From assembly GCF_029167375.1 (NCBI RefSeq), contig NZ_JARFTP010000008.1, positions 62,001 through 126,000 on the forward strand: a stretch of DNA of 64,000 nt, in the 5' to 3' direction. A program made the position numbers and the translations under genes. The notes beneath the pieces are model-generated. The model had not been told where the DNA came from and did not search any database. It saw only the letters and a program-made list of their open reading frames with translations. Of the stretch, positions 17,517 through 25,016 are shown piece by piece. The stretch comes from Tsukamurella sp. 8F. Its GTDB lineage: Bacteria; Actinomycetota; Actinomycetes; Mycobacteriales; Mycobacteriaceae. Numbering within the stretch: position 1 is the stretch's first letter; the number at the start of each line of letters is the position of its first letter.

Positions 17517-18863
17517 CTAACTGTGCATCAGGAAGTGCTCGAAGACGTTCGTCCCGAACACTAGTGCGTCGACCGGGACCCGCTCATCCACACCGTGGAA
17601 CAGGGCGGCGAAGTCCAGGTCCTCCGGCAGCTGCAGAGGCGCGAATCCGAAGCAGCGGATCCCGAGTTTCGCGAACGCCTTGGCGTCGGTGCCGCCCGAC
17701 ATCATGTACGGGACGGTTCGCCCGTCCGGATCGTGTGCCAGGATCGCGGCGTTCATGGCGTCCACGAGCGCGCCGTCGAACGTGGTCTCGTAGGAATCGA
17801 GCTTCGTGATCCACTCGCGGGTCACGTCGGGGCCGATGAGCTCGTCGACCGTCTTCTCGAAAGCGGCCTGCCGCCCGGGCAGGACGCGGCAGTCGACCAC
17901 CGCCTCGGCGGTCTGCGGGATGACGTTGGCCTTGTACCCCGCATTCAGCATCGTCGGGTTGGCGGTATCCCGCAGCGTGGCGCCGACGATCCGCGAGAGC
18001 CCGCCGATCTTGCCGAGCGCGGCCTCGAGGTCGGGCTGATCCGGCGCGATGTCGAAGGTCGACTCCTCGTTCAGTGCCTTCAGGAACTCGGTCACGGATT
18101 CGGACAGCACGAGGGGGAAGCGGTGTCGCCCTAGACGGGCGACCGCCTCGGAGATCAGCGTGACGGCATTGTCCTCATGCAGGAACGACCCGTGTCCCGC
18201 ACGTGCCTTGGCGGTGAGCCGCATCCAGCCCAGCCCCTTCTCGGCAGACTCCACCAGGTACAGGCGCCTCTTGCCGCCGGAGGGGGTGTCGACCGTGAGG
18301 GAGAAGCCGCCGACCTCGCCGACGGCCTCGGTGACGCCCTCGAACAGTTCGGGCCTATTCGCGACGAGCCACTGCGAACCCCAGGTGCCGCCGGCCTCCT
18401 CGTCCGCCACGAACGCCCAGACGATGTCGCGTGGCGGCACGGTGCCGGACGATCGCAGCTGCCGCGCGAGCGCCAGCATCATGCCGCACATATCCTTCAT
18501 ATCCACGGCGCCGCGGCCCCATACGTAGCCGTCCTCGACGGCGCCGGAGAACGGATGGACACTCCAATCGGCGGGTTCGGCGGGCACCACGTCGAGATGA
18601 CCGTGCACCAGCAGCTTGCCCCGCGAGCGGTCCGCGCCGGGGAGCGTGGCGAAGACGTTGCCCCGGCCGGGCTGGCCGGACTCGACGTAGGTCGTCTCGT
18701 AGCCGACCTCCTCGAGTCGCGCCTGCACCCACCGGGCACACGCCTCTTCACCCTTCGTGGTCGCGAGCTCGCCGGTATTGGAGGTGTCGAACCGAATCAG
18801 GGTGCCCACGGTGTCGACGACCTCGTCGACGGCGACGGTCGGGGCTGCGGGATTGTCTGTCAC
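17517..18863 (-). CDS. M20/M25/M40 family metallo-hydrolase (dipeptidase/deacylase)
   Basis: A 448-residue zinc hydrolase, orthologous in position to Rv2141c. Metal ligands and catalytic residues are visible in order: the His of VHGHLDVVPAE, Asp of WGRGAVDMKD, the Glu pair of VADEEAGG, and the C-terminal FHGVDERVP histidine. A dimerisation lid domain is inserted near residues 205-330. It should cleave an N-acyl or peptide amide bond; the substrate is not known. No signal peptide. It forms a two-gene unit with the YbhB-like gene. Confidence 0.9.
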   Translation of the reverse strand: MTDNPAAPTVAVDEVVDTVGTLIRFDTSNTGELATTKGEEACARWVQARLEEVGYETTYVESGQPGRGNVFATLPGADRSRGKLLVHGHLDVVPAEPADWSVHPFSGAVEDGYVWGRGAVDMKDMCGMMLALARQLRSSGTVPPRDIVWAFVADEEAGGTWGSQWLVANRPELFEGVTEAVGEVGGFSLTVDTPSGGKRRLYLVESAEKGLGWMRLTAKARAGHGSFLHEDNAVTLISEAVARLGRHRFPLVLSESVTEFLKALNEESTFDIAPDQPDLEAALGKIGGLSRIVGATLRDTANPTMLNAGYKANVIPQTAEAVVDCRVLPGRQAAFEKTVDELIGPDVTREWITKLDSYETTFDGALVDAMNAAILAHDPDGRTVPYMMSGGTDAKAFAKLGIRCFGFAPLQLPEDLDFAALFHGVDERVPVDALVFGTNVFEHFLMHS

Positions 18864-18973
18864 GCCTACAGTCCTACCACGGGCGCGACCAGCGTTCAGG
18901 ACGGCCGCATAGGCTCTGACGTGGCGATTTGGGAACCCGAGCGGCGATGGATTACTGTGGTCAACGTTTCCCG

Positions 18974-19059
18974 GCGCGGGTGGCGGAATGGCAGACGCGC
19001 TAGCTTGAGGTGCTAGTGTCCTATTAACGGACGTGGGGGTTCAAGTCCCCCTCCGCGCA
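18974..19059 (+). tRNA. tRNA-Leu (anticodon GAG)
   Basis: The 86-base sequence folds as a class II tRNA. The acceptor arms are GCGCGGG and TCCGCGC with discriminator A, and the anticodon stem TAGC/GCTA carries the loop TTGAGGT, giving anticodon GAG, which reads CUC and CUU leucine codons. A long variable arm (TGTCCTATTAACGGACG) and the T arm GGGGGTTCAAGTCCCCC complete it. The 3' CCA is not encoded. A hairpin terminator follows after 5 bases. Confidence 0.95.
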
Positions 19060-19064
19060 CAGTC

Positions 19065-19096
19065 AAAGCCCTGGATCTTCTCGATCCGGGGCTTTT
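19065..19096 (+). terminator. Rho-independent terminator of the tRNA-Leu gene
   Basis: AAAGCCCTGGATC and GATCCGGGGCTTT pair over 13 positions (one wobble) around the 5-base loop TTCTC, and the right arm runs into TTTT. It sits directly behind the tRNA. The rest of the gap to the next gene (19097-19290) shows no further element I can support. Confidence 0.8.
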
Positions 19097-19290
19097 GCCG
19101 TCGCCTCATCGAAACGCCTGACGAGTGGGCTTTTCCCGTTGCCGCACACCGGCGTTCCGAGATTCGTGCAGCCTGCGTGCAACCTGCTGTGAATGGGACG
19201 AACGGCTCGGCGATTCGCGCCGTTCGCCTGGGTAGCCCGAATTATGGTGATCACGCCAGACCCTTACCCCCTTACGAGGAGCAGCCGACG

Positions 19291-20634
19291 ATGACCGAGA
19301 CCAGCGCTCATCCCCCGAGCCGCAGCAGCGGAGCGGAGACCCGCCGAGCGATATGGAACACGCTCCGAGGCTCGTCCGGCAACCTCGTCGAGTGGTACGA
19401 CGTGTACGTCTACACGGCGTTCGCGACATACTTCGAGGGCCAGTTCTTCGACAAGGCCGACAAGAACTCGACCATCTACGTGTACGCGATATTCGCGGTC
19501 ACGTTCCTGACGCGCCCGCTCGGCTCGTGGTTCTTCGGGCGCTACGCGGACCGCCACGGTCGGCGCGCCGCCCTCACGTTCAGCGTGACGCTGATGGCGG
19601 CCTGCTCGATGATCATCGCGGTGGCGCCGACCCGCGAGGCGGTCGGCGTGGCAGCACCACTCATCCTTATCGTGTGTCGCCTCGTACAGGGCTTCGCGAC
19701 GGGCGGTGAGTACGGCACGTCCGCCACCTACATGTCGGAGGCCGCGACCCGTGAGCGGCGCGGCTTCTTCTCATCGTTCCAGTACGTGACGCTGGTCGGC
19801 GGCCAGGTGCTCGCTCAGCTGGTCTTGTTGGTCATCCTCAACGTCATGCCCGAGGACGATGTGCGAACGTACGGCTGGCGCGTCGCGTTCGGCATCGGCG
19901 GCGTCGCCGCGGTCGTCGTGTTCTGGCTGCGCCGCAGCATGGACGAGTCACTCAGCGCCGAGCAGTTGACCGCGATCCGCGCGGGCCGGGACCAGGTATC
20001 GGGTTCTGTGCGCGAGTTGTTCGTCAACTACTGGCGCCCCCTGCTCCTGGTCTTCTTCATCACCATGGGCGGCACTTGCGCGTTCTACGTGTACAGCGTC
20101 AACGCGCCGGCGATGGTCAAAGCCACCTACAAGGACGCCCCGACCACCGCGACATGGATCAATCTGTGCGCGCTGATCGTCTTCATGCTGCTGCAGCCCG
20201 TGGGCGGGATCATGAGTGATCGGTTCGGCCGGCGTCCGCAGCTCATCGCCTTCGGTGTCGGCGCGTTGTTCTACACGTACGTCCTGGTGCACTTCATTCC
20301 TCAGGTGCACACGGCGCTGCTGTCGTTCCTCATGCTCGTCGTGAGCTACGTCCTGGTCACCGGCTACACGTCGATCAGCGCGCTCGTGAAGGCCGAGGTC
20401 TTCCCATCGCATATCCGGGCGTTGGGTGTCGGCATCGGCTACGCACTGGCCAACTCGATCTTCGGCGGCACCGCACCACTGATATACGAATGGGCGAAGT
20501 CGGCCGGCCACGTCGACTGGTTCATCGCGTACGTCACGCTCACCATCGCAGGCTCGCTGATCACGTACATCTTCTTCCTACGCAACAAGGCCGAGACGCA
20601 CCTCGACAACGAGCGGGGTCACGCCTACGCGTGA
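19291..20634 (+). CDS. MFS transporter, metabolite:H+ symporter (MHS) family
   Basis: A 447-residue 12-helix transporter of the MHS branch of the major facilitator superfamily (ProP, KgtP, ShiA relatives). Helix 1 carries the family mark NLVEWYDVYVYTAFATYF. The loop 2-3 motif is GRYADRHGRRAALT, helix 5 shows GGEYGTSATYMSEAA, and the loop 8-9 repeat is SDRFGRRPQ. It should import a dicarboxylate, betaine or similar acid with protons; substrate cannot be set. The ATG at 19291 has ACGAGGAG about 10 bases upstream. Gluconokinase converges on it. It is the first gene after the tRNA, where the accessory region begins. Confidence 0.9.
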   Translation: MTETSAHPPSRSSGAETRRAIWNTLRGSSGNLVEWYDVYVYTAFATYFEGQFFDKADKNSTIYVYAIFAVTFLTRPLGSWFFGRYADRHGRRAALTFSVTLMAACSMIIAVAPTREAVGVAAPLILIVCRLVQGFATGGEYGTSATYMSEAATRERRGFFSSFQYVTLVGGQVLAQLVLLVILNVMPEDDVRTYGWRVAFGIGGVAAVVVFWLRRSMDESLSAEQLTAIRAGRDQVSGSVRELFVNYWRPLLLVFFITMGGTCAFYVYSVNAPAMVKATYKDAPTTATWINLCALIVFMLLQPVGGIMSDRFGRRPQLIAFGVGALFYTYVLVHFIPQVHTALLSFLMLVVSYVLVTGYTSISALVKAEVFPSHIRALGVGIGYALANSIFGGTAPLIYEWAKSAGHVDWFIAYVTLTIAGSLITYIFFLRNKAETHLDNERGHAYA

Positions 20635-20659
20635 ACCGGCACCGCGTCGATTCCGGGCA

Positions 20660-21178
20660 TCACGTCATACCCTCCTCGGCTTCGAGGTCGGCGACCAGCT
20701 CGCTGACGACGTCGGGGACGTCCCGGTCGACGTCGACGGTGACGCCTGCCTCGTCGGGCCCCAGCGACTCGAGGATGGCCAGCTGCGACGCGAGCATGCC
20801 CGCCTCCATGAAATGTCCCTGCCGAGCCTGCATCCGCTGCTCGAGGAGCTCGGGTGCGCCGGTCAGCAGCACGAAGTACACGTTCGCGCCCGCGCCGCGC
20901 AGCCGCTCCCGGTACGCGCGCTTCAACGCCGAGCACGCGACCACCACGGCACGGCCCGCTGCCGCCTCATCCGCAAGATAGCGCCCGATGCCGTCCAGCC
21001 AGGGCGCACGGTCCGCGTCGGTGAGTGGATGGCCGGCCGCCATCTTGTCGCGGTTGGCCTTGGAGTGGAAGTCGTCGCCGTCGGCGAAGGTCCGATGCAG
21101 CCGGCGGGCCAGCTCGGAGCCGACCGTGCTCTTGCCGGAGCCGGACACTCCCATCACGCAGATCTGGATAGTGGACAC
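20660..21178 (-). CDS. gntK: Gluconokinase
   Basis: A 172-residue P-loop kinase of the GntK family that phosphorylates D-gluconate to 6-phosphogluconate. It shows Walker A GVSGSGKST, the gluconate-site DGDDFHSKANRDKMAAGHPLTDADRAPWL, the ACSALKRAYRERLR loop, and the lid region QARQGHFMEAGMLASQL. Length is typical. A GTG at 21178 gives the normal family N-terminus (STIQICVMGVSGSGKST). It converges with the MFS gene; gluconate uptake by that transporter is not implied, since MHS members do not usually carry gluconate. Confidence 0.92.
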   Translation of the reverse strand: MSTIQICVMGVSGSGKSTVGSELARRLHRTFADGDDFHSKANRDKMAAGHPLTDADRAPWLDGIGRYLADEAAAGRAVVVACSALKRAYRERLRGAGANVYFVLLTGAPELLEQRMQARQGHFMEAGMLASQLAILESLGPDEAGVTVDVDRDVPDVVSELVADLEAEEGMT

Positions 21179-21250
21179 TTGTCGAGTACAGCACGCGACT
21201 CGCCCGCGTCCGTCACGGACGCCACGTATCGCACAGGCCCGGAGGGAACC

Positions 21251-22687
21251 ATGCCCGCATCCATCGACCCCCACGACCTCGCCGCGTTCCACCGTGTCCT
21301 GCAGGCCGCGGCCGAGCTCGACGAGGACGACGCGCAGTCGATCGAGGTCCAGCGGGCGGTCGGCCACATGTTCAAGCGGGCGAAACGCCTGCGGCGCAAG
21401 GAGGCCCGCGCGGCCGCCCGAGCCGCGGACCGCGCAGTGCTGGAACGCACCGCCACCGGGTCGGCGGACCGCATCGACGACGAGACCGCGGGGATCCTGC
21501 TCACCACCCCGACCGTGGGCGATTCGGCGGGCGACCTGGGCACGCCGCAGAACTGCTACATCTGTAAGACGCCGTACACGCGCGTCGATGCGTTCTACCA
21601 CCAGCTCTGCCCCGAATGTGCGGCGATGAGCCACACCAAGCGCGAGCAGCGGTGCGACCTCACTGGTCGCCGCGCGCTCCTGACCGGCGGCCGTGCCAAG
21701 ATCGGCATGTACATAGCGCTGCGCCTGCTGCGCGACGGCGCGGACCTCACGATCACCACTCGCTTCCCGGCCGACGCCGCCCGCCGCTTCGCCGCCCTCT
21801 CGGACAGCGCGGACTGGCTGGACCGGCTGCACATCGTGGGCATCGACCTCCGCGACCCCGCACAGGTGGTCTCACTCGCCGACACGGTCTCAGAGCGTGG
21901 ACACCTCGACATCATCATCAACAACGCCGCGCAGACGGTGCGCCGCTCCCCTGGCGCCTACTCTGCGCTCGTGGCGGCTGAGAACGCCGATGTGCCGGCC
22001 GAACTCGCCTCGCGCATCGTCACGTTCGGGCGCGCGAGCGCCGCACATCCGGCGTCCCTGTCCCAGGCGCTCGTCGACCATGGTGACGACGCCACGCACG
22101 CCGCCGCCCTCACGGCGCTCGCACTACGGGGCGGCTCGGCGTCCGCCGCACGCATCGCCGACGGTTCCGCGATCGATGCCGGCGGCCTGCTACCGGACCT
22201 CGTGCGCACGAACTCGTGGGTCCAGACCGTCGAGCACATCGAGCCGCTGGAGCTGCTGGAGGTGCAGCTGTGCAACTCGGTAGCCCCGTTCATCCTGTTG
22301 TCCAGGCTCCGGCCCGCGCTCCAGGCCTCGCCCGCGCGCCGCAGGTATGTGGTCAACGTGTCCGCGATGGAGGGCCAGTTCTCCCGCGGTTACAAGGGGC
22401 CCGGCCATCCGCACACGAATATGGCGAAGGCTGCGCTCAACATGCTCACCCGCACGTCCAGCGAGGAGCTGCTGGGGGACGGGATCCTCATGACCGCGGT
22501 CGACACGGGCTGGATCACCGACGAGCGCCCGCACTACACCAAGATGCGGCTGGCCGACGAGGGCTTCCGTGCGCCCCTCGATCTCGTCGACGGCGCGGCG
22601 CGCGTGTACGACCCGATCGTGCAGGGCGAGAACGGCGTCGACCTCTATGGGTGCTTCCTCAAGGACTACCGGCGATCACCGTGGTGA
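21251..22687 (+). CDS. SDR-family oxidoreductase with N-terminal helical and Cys4 knuckle extension
   Basis: A 478-residue protein in which a short-chain dehydrogenase (about 135-478) follows an unusual N-terminal part. Residues 1-75 form charged helices (ELDEDDAQ, RAKRLRRKEARAAARAADRA). Residues 98-118 carry CYICKTPYTRVDAFYHQLCPEC, two CxxC pairs that could bind zinc. The Rossmann motif is GGRAKIGMYIA, followed by INNAAQT. The catalytic tyrosine/lysine pattern is displaced or altered: after VVNVSAMEGQFSR the expected YxxxK reads TNMAKAAL. A long insert separates the NNA and Ser regions. GGAGGGA lies 4 bases before the ATG. Substrate unknown. Confidence 0.8.
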   Translation: MPASIDPHDLAAFHRVLQAAAELDEDDAQSIEVQRAVGHMFKRAKRLRRKEARAAARAADRAVLERTATGSADRIDDETAGILLTTPTVGDSAGDLGTPQNCYICKTPYTRVDAFYHQLCPECAAMSHTKREQRCDLTGRRALLTGGRAKIGMYIALRLLRDGADLTITTRFPADAARRFAALSDSADWLDRLHIVGIDLRDPAQVVSLADTVSERGHLDIIINNAAQTVRRSPGAYSALVAAENADVPAELASRIVTFGRASAAHPASLSQALVDHGDDATHAAALTALALRGGSASAARIADGSAIDAGGLLPDLVRTNSWVQTVEHIEPLELLEVQLCNSVAPFILLSRLRPALQASPARRRYVVNVSAMEGQFSRGYKGPGHPHTNMAKAALNMLTRTSSEELLGDGILMTAVDTGWITDERPHYTKMRLADEGFRAPLDLVDGAARVYDPIVQGENGVDLYGCFLKDYRRSPW

Positions 22688-22691
22688 GCGA

Positions 22692-24173
22692 TCAACTGAA
22701 GTCGTAGTCGGACAGCGGGAACCGATCCTGCGTGCGCACGGCGTCGCGGACCGACGTCGGGCGGAAGAGCGGCGCCTCGCCGCGGTTGTTGATCCAATAG
22801 GAGTTCGACGACGCGCAGTTCCCGAGTCGGAACACCGAGTCCTCCAGCAGCCCCTCCATGCGGGCCAGGAAGCGCGCGTTCGCCGCCTCGGTGACCTCGA
22901 ACGTCGAGGCGCCGCGCCGCTCGAGCTCCCCGAACAGCCGACGGATGTGTCGCATCTGGTACTCGACGGTGTTGAACCACGACAACCCGACCCACGCATA
23001 CGGGCTGGCGAGGGTGAGGAGATTCGGGAAACCGGGCACCGAGACACCTTCGTAGGCCTGGAACCTGGTGTCCCGCCACCATTTTCCGAGGTCGCGGCCG
23101 TCGCGGCCGATCACCTCGAGTGCGGGCAGGTTGGTCTTCCAGACGTCGAAGCCCGTGGCCAGAACCAGGGTGTCGATCTCACGACGAGTACCGTCCGCAC
23201 CGACGACGGCGTGCGGCTCGATCCGCTCGATACCCGCGGTATCCAGGGTCACGTGAGGCTTGTTCAAGGCGCGGTAGTAACCGTTGGACACGGTAGGGCG
23301 CTTGCAACCGTAGTCATAAGACGGAGTCAGCGACTTGCGTAACGCGCGGTTGCGGATCGATGCGAACCGGTGCACTCCCGCGGCCTGCGCCGCGAAACCG
23401 TTGAGCCGCCGGAACGTTCGGTACCTCCACATGGCCACGACCATCAGGAACTCCATGAACGAGTCGGTGGTCAGACGCACGGCCCGCTGTGTCGCCGGTA
23501 CCCGGGCGAACAGGCGTCGCAACGGCGCCGGGAACTTCACGTCGAGCTTCGGCATCACCCAGATCGGTGTCCGCTGGTACACGGTCAGCTCGTCGACGTC
23601 CTTCGCGAGCTCCGGGATGACTTGCACCGCCGTCGATCCCGTGCCGATCACAGCGGCCCGCTCCCCCGCGAACGAGTGCTCGGCGTCCCATCGCGCGGTG
23701 TGTACGACGGCGCCTTCGAAGGATTCGATACCGGGGATGTCCGGCACGGCCGGCTGAGACAGGAACCCGGTGGCGCACACCAGGAAACGAGTTCGAACCG
23801 TATCGCCTCCGGCCAAGGCGACATGCCAGCACGACTCGTCCTCGTCCCACCGTGCGCCGTCGACGGCGGTATTGAACCGCATGTGCCGCCGTACGTCGTA
23901 CTTCTCGGCCACGCGCGTGGCATAAGCCTTGAGCTCGGGGCCCCGAGCGTACAGTCCGGACCAGTCCGGATTCGGCTCGAACCAGTAGGAGAACGTGGTG
24001 GACGGGACGTCGACGGTGAGCCCCGGGTAGCGGTTGACGTGCCACGTGCCGCCCAGGTCGTCCTCGCGGTCGAGGATCAGCAGGTTCTCGTAGCCGAGCT
24101 GCCGGAACGCGATCGCCGCGCCGATTCCGCCGAAGCCGGCTCCCACCACGACCACGTCGTAGGCATCGCTCAT
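22692..24173 (-). CDS. Flavin-containing (Baeyer-Villiger-type) monooxygenase
   Basis: A 493-residue class B flavoprotein monooxygenase. FAD binding is at VVVVGAGFGGIGAAIAFRQLG (residues 7-27), the Baeyer-Villiger signature FxGxxxHTxxW is present as FEGAVVHTARW near residue 147, and the NADPH fold is AAVIGTGSTAVQVIPELA. WHVNRYPGLTVDVPSTTFSYWF is the usual substrate-channel region, and a second ATG motif reads LVLATGFDVWK. It inserts oxygen into ketones or oxidises N/S atoms. Its end is 4 bases from the convergent dehydrogenase, and it diverges from the second SDR gene. Confidence 0.9.
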   Translation of the reverse strand: MSDAYDVVVVGAGFGGIGAAIAFRQLGYENLLILDREDDLGGTWHVNRYPGLTVDVPSTTFSYWFEPNPDWSGLYARGPELKAYATRVAEKYDVRRHMRFNTAVDGARWDEDESCWHVALAGGDTVRTRFLVCATGFLSQPAVPDIPGIESFEGAVVHTARWDAEHSFAGERAAVIGTGSTAVQVIPELAKDVDELTVYQRTPIWVMPKLDVKFPAPLRRLFARVPATQRAVRLTTDSFMEFLMVVAMWRYRTFRRLNGFAAQAAGVHRFASIRNRALRKSLTPSYDYGCKRPTVSNGYYRALNKPHVTLDTAGIERIEPHAVVGADGTRREIDTLVLATGFDVWKTNLPALEVIGRDGRDLGKWWRDTRFQAYEGVSVPGFPNLLTLASPYAWVGLSWFNTVEYQMRHIRRLFGELERRGASTFEVTEAANARFLARMEGLLEDSVFRLGNCASSNSYWINNRGEAPLFRPTSVRDAVRTQDRFPLSDYDFS

Positions 24174-24216
24174 GGCGTCACGCTACCGCACACCGATACC
24201 GACAGGAGGTGCCGCG

Positions 24217-24222
24217 TACGCT
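24217..24222 (+). promoter_or_regulatory. Candidate -10 element of a leaderless promoter
   Basis: TACGCT ends 7 bases before the ATG of the SDR gene. The GGAGGT further upstream (24205-24210) is 19 bases away, too far to serve that ATG, so leaderless initiation explains the start better. Confidence 0.4.
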
Positions 24223-24229
24223 GGCGCGC

Positions 24230-25012
24230 ATGGATCTGCGGGACGCGCATGTGCTTGTTACCGGAGCGACCGGCGGTATCGGCGCCGCACTCGCGGAGGC
24301 GTTTGCGGCCCGCGGTGCGCGCCTGACGGTGACCGGCCGGGACGAGGCCGCGCTGGCCGCGGTCGCGGAGCCGCTGCACGCCGAGGCGATAGCGGCCGAC
24401 CTCGCCGAGAACGACGGTCCTGCAAGGCTTCTGAGTGAGGTCGGTCGGGTCGATGTGCTCGTGGCCAACGCGGGGATCCCCGCCTCCGGCCAGGACTACG
24501 ACGTCGAGGACATCGACCGCGCGCTCGCAGTGAACCTGCGTGCGCCGATCGTGTTGTCTCGCCTCGCATCCCAGCAGATGGCCGAACGAAGGCGTGGCCA
24601 CGTGGTCCTCCTGTCCTCCCTGTCCGGAAAATCGGCGTCCGCGCATCTCGCGCTGTACAACGCCACCAAGTTCGGGGTCCGCGGTTACGGTCTCGCGCTG
24701 CGCGCCGACCTGCGTCCGCACGGCGTGGGTGTATCGGTGCTGCTGCCCGGCCCCGTCCGGGATGCGGGCATGTTCTCCGACGCGGGCGTCGAGATCCCCC
24801 GCTCCGGAACCGTCACCGCGGAGCGGGTCGCGCGCGCCGCGGTGCACGCGACCGAGCGCGACCGGGGCGAGGTCACGGTGGCTCCGTGGCCCCTGCGGGT
24901 CGGAACCGCCGTGGGCGCGCTGCTCCCCGGCGTCACCGCCACCATCGCCCGACGAGCGGGTGGGGACGCGATGATGGAGGCCGTGAGCCGGGGCCAGCGC
25001 GACATGCACTGA
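24230..25012 (+). CDS. Short-chain dehydrogenase/reductase
   Basis: A 260-residue classical SDR. The NAD(P) motif is TGATGGIG (residues 10-17), then VANAGIP, the catalytic serine in [12 protein letters not shown] and the YxxxK pair in [12 protein letters not shown] hydrophobic C-terminal stretch ([17 protein letters not shown]) is typical of SDRs acting on lipids. The ATG at 24230 is preferred over an in-frame GTG at 24209, because the latter overlaps GGAGGT and adds residues outside the family start. It diverges from the monooxygenase gene, suggesting both act on one oxidative pathway. Confidence 0.88.
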   Translation: MDLRDAHVLVTGATGGIGAALAEAFAARGARLTVTGRDEAALAAVAEPLHAEAIAADLAENDGPARLLSEVGRVDVLVANAGIPASGQDYDVEDIDRALAVNLRAPIVLSRLASQQMAERRRGHVVLLSSLSGKSASAHLALYNATKFGVRGYGLALRADLRPHGVGVSVLLPGPVRDAGMFSDAGVEIPRSGTVTAERVARAAVHATERDRGEVTVAPWPLRVGTAVGALLPGVTATIARRAGGDAMMEAVSRGQRDMH

Positions 25013-25016
25013 GCGG

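Noticed and set aside
18974-19059. Attachment site duplication of the tRNA 3' end
   Set aside because: No second copy of the tRNA 3' sequence or an integrase gene was found in the window.
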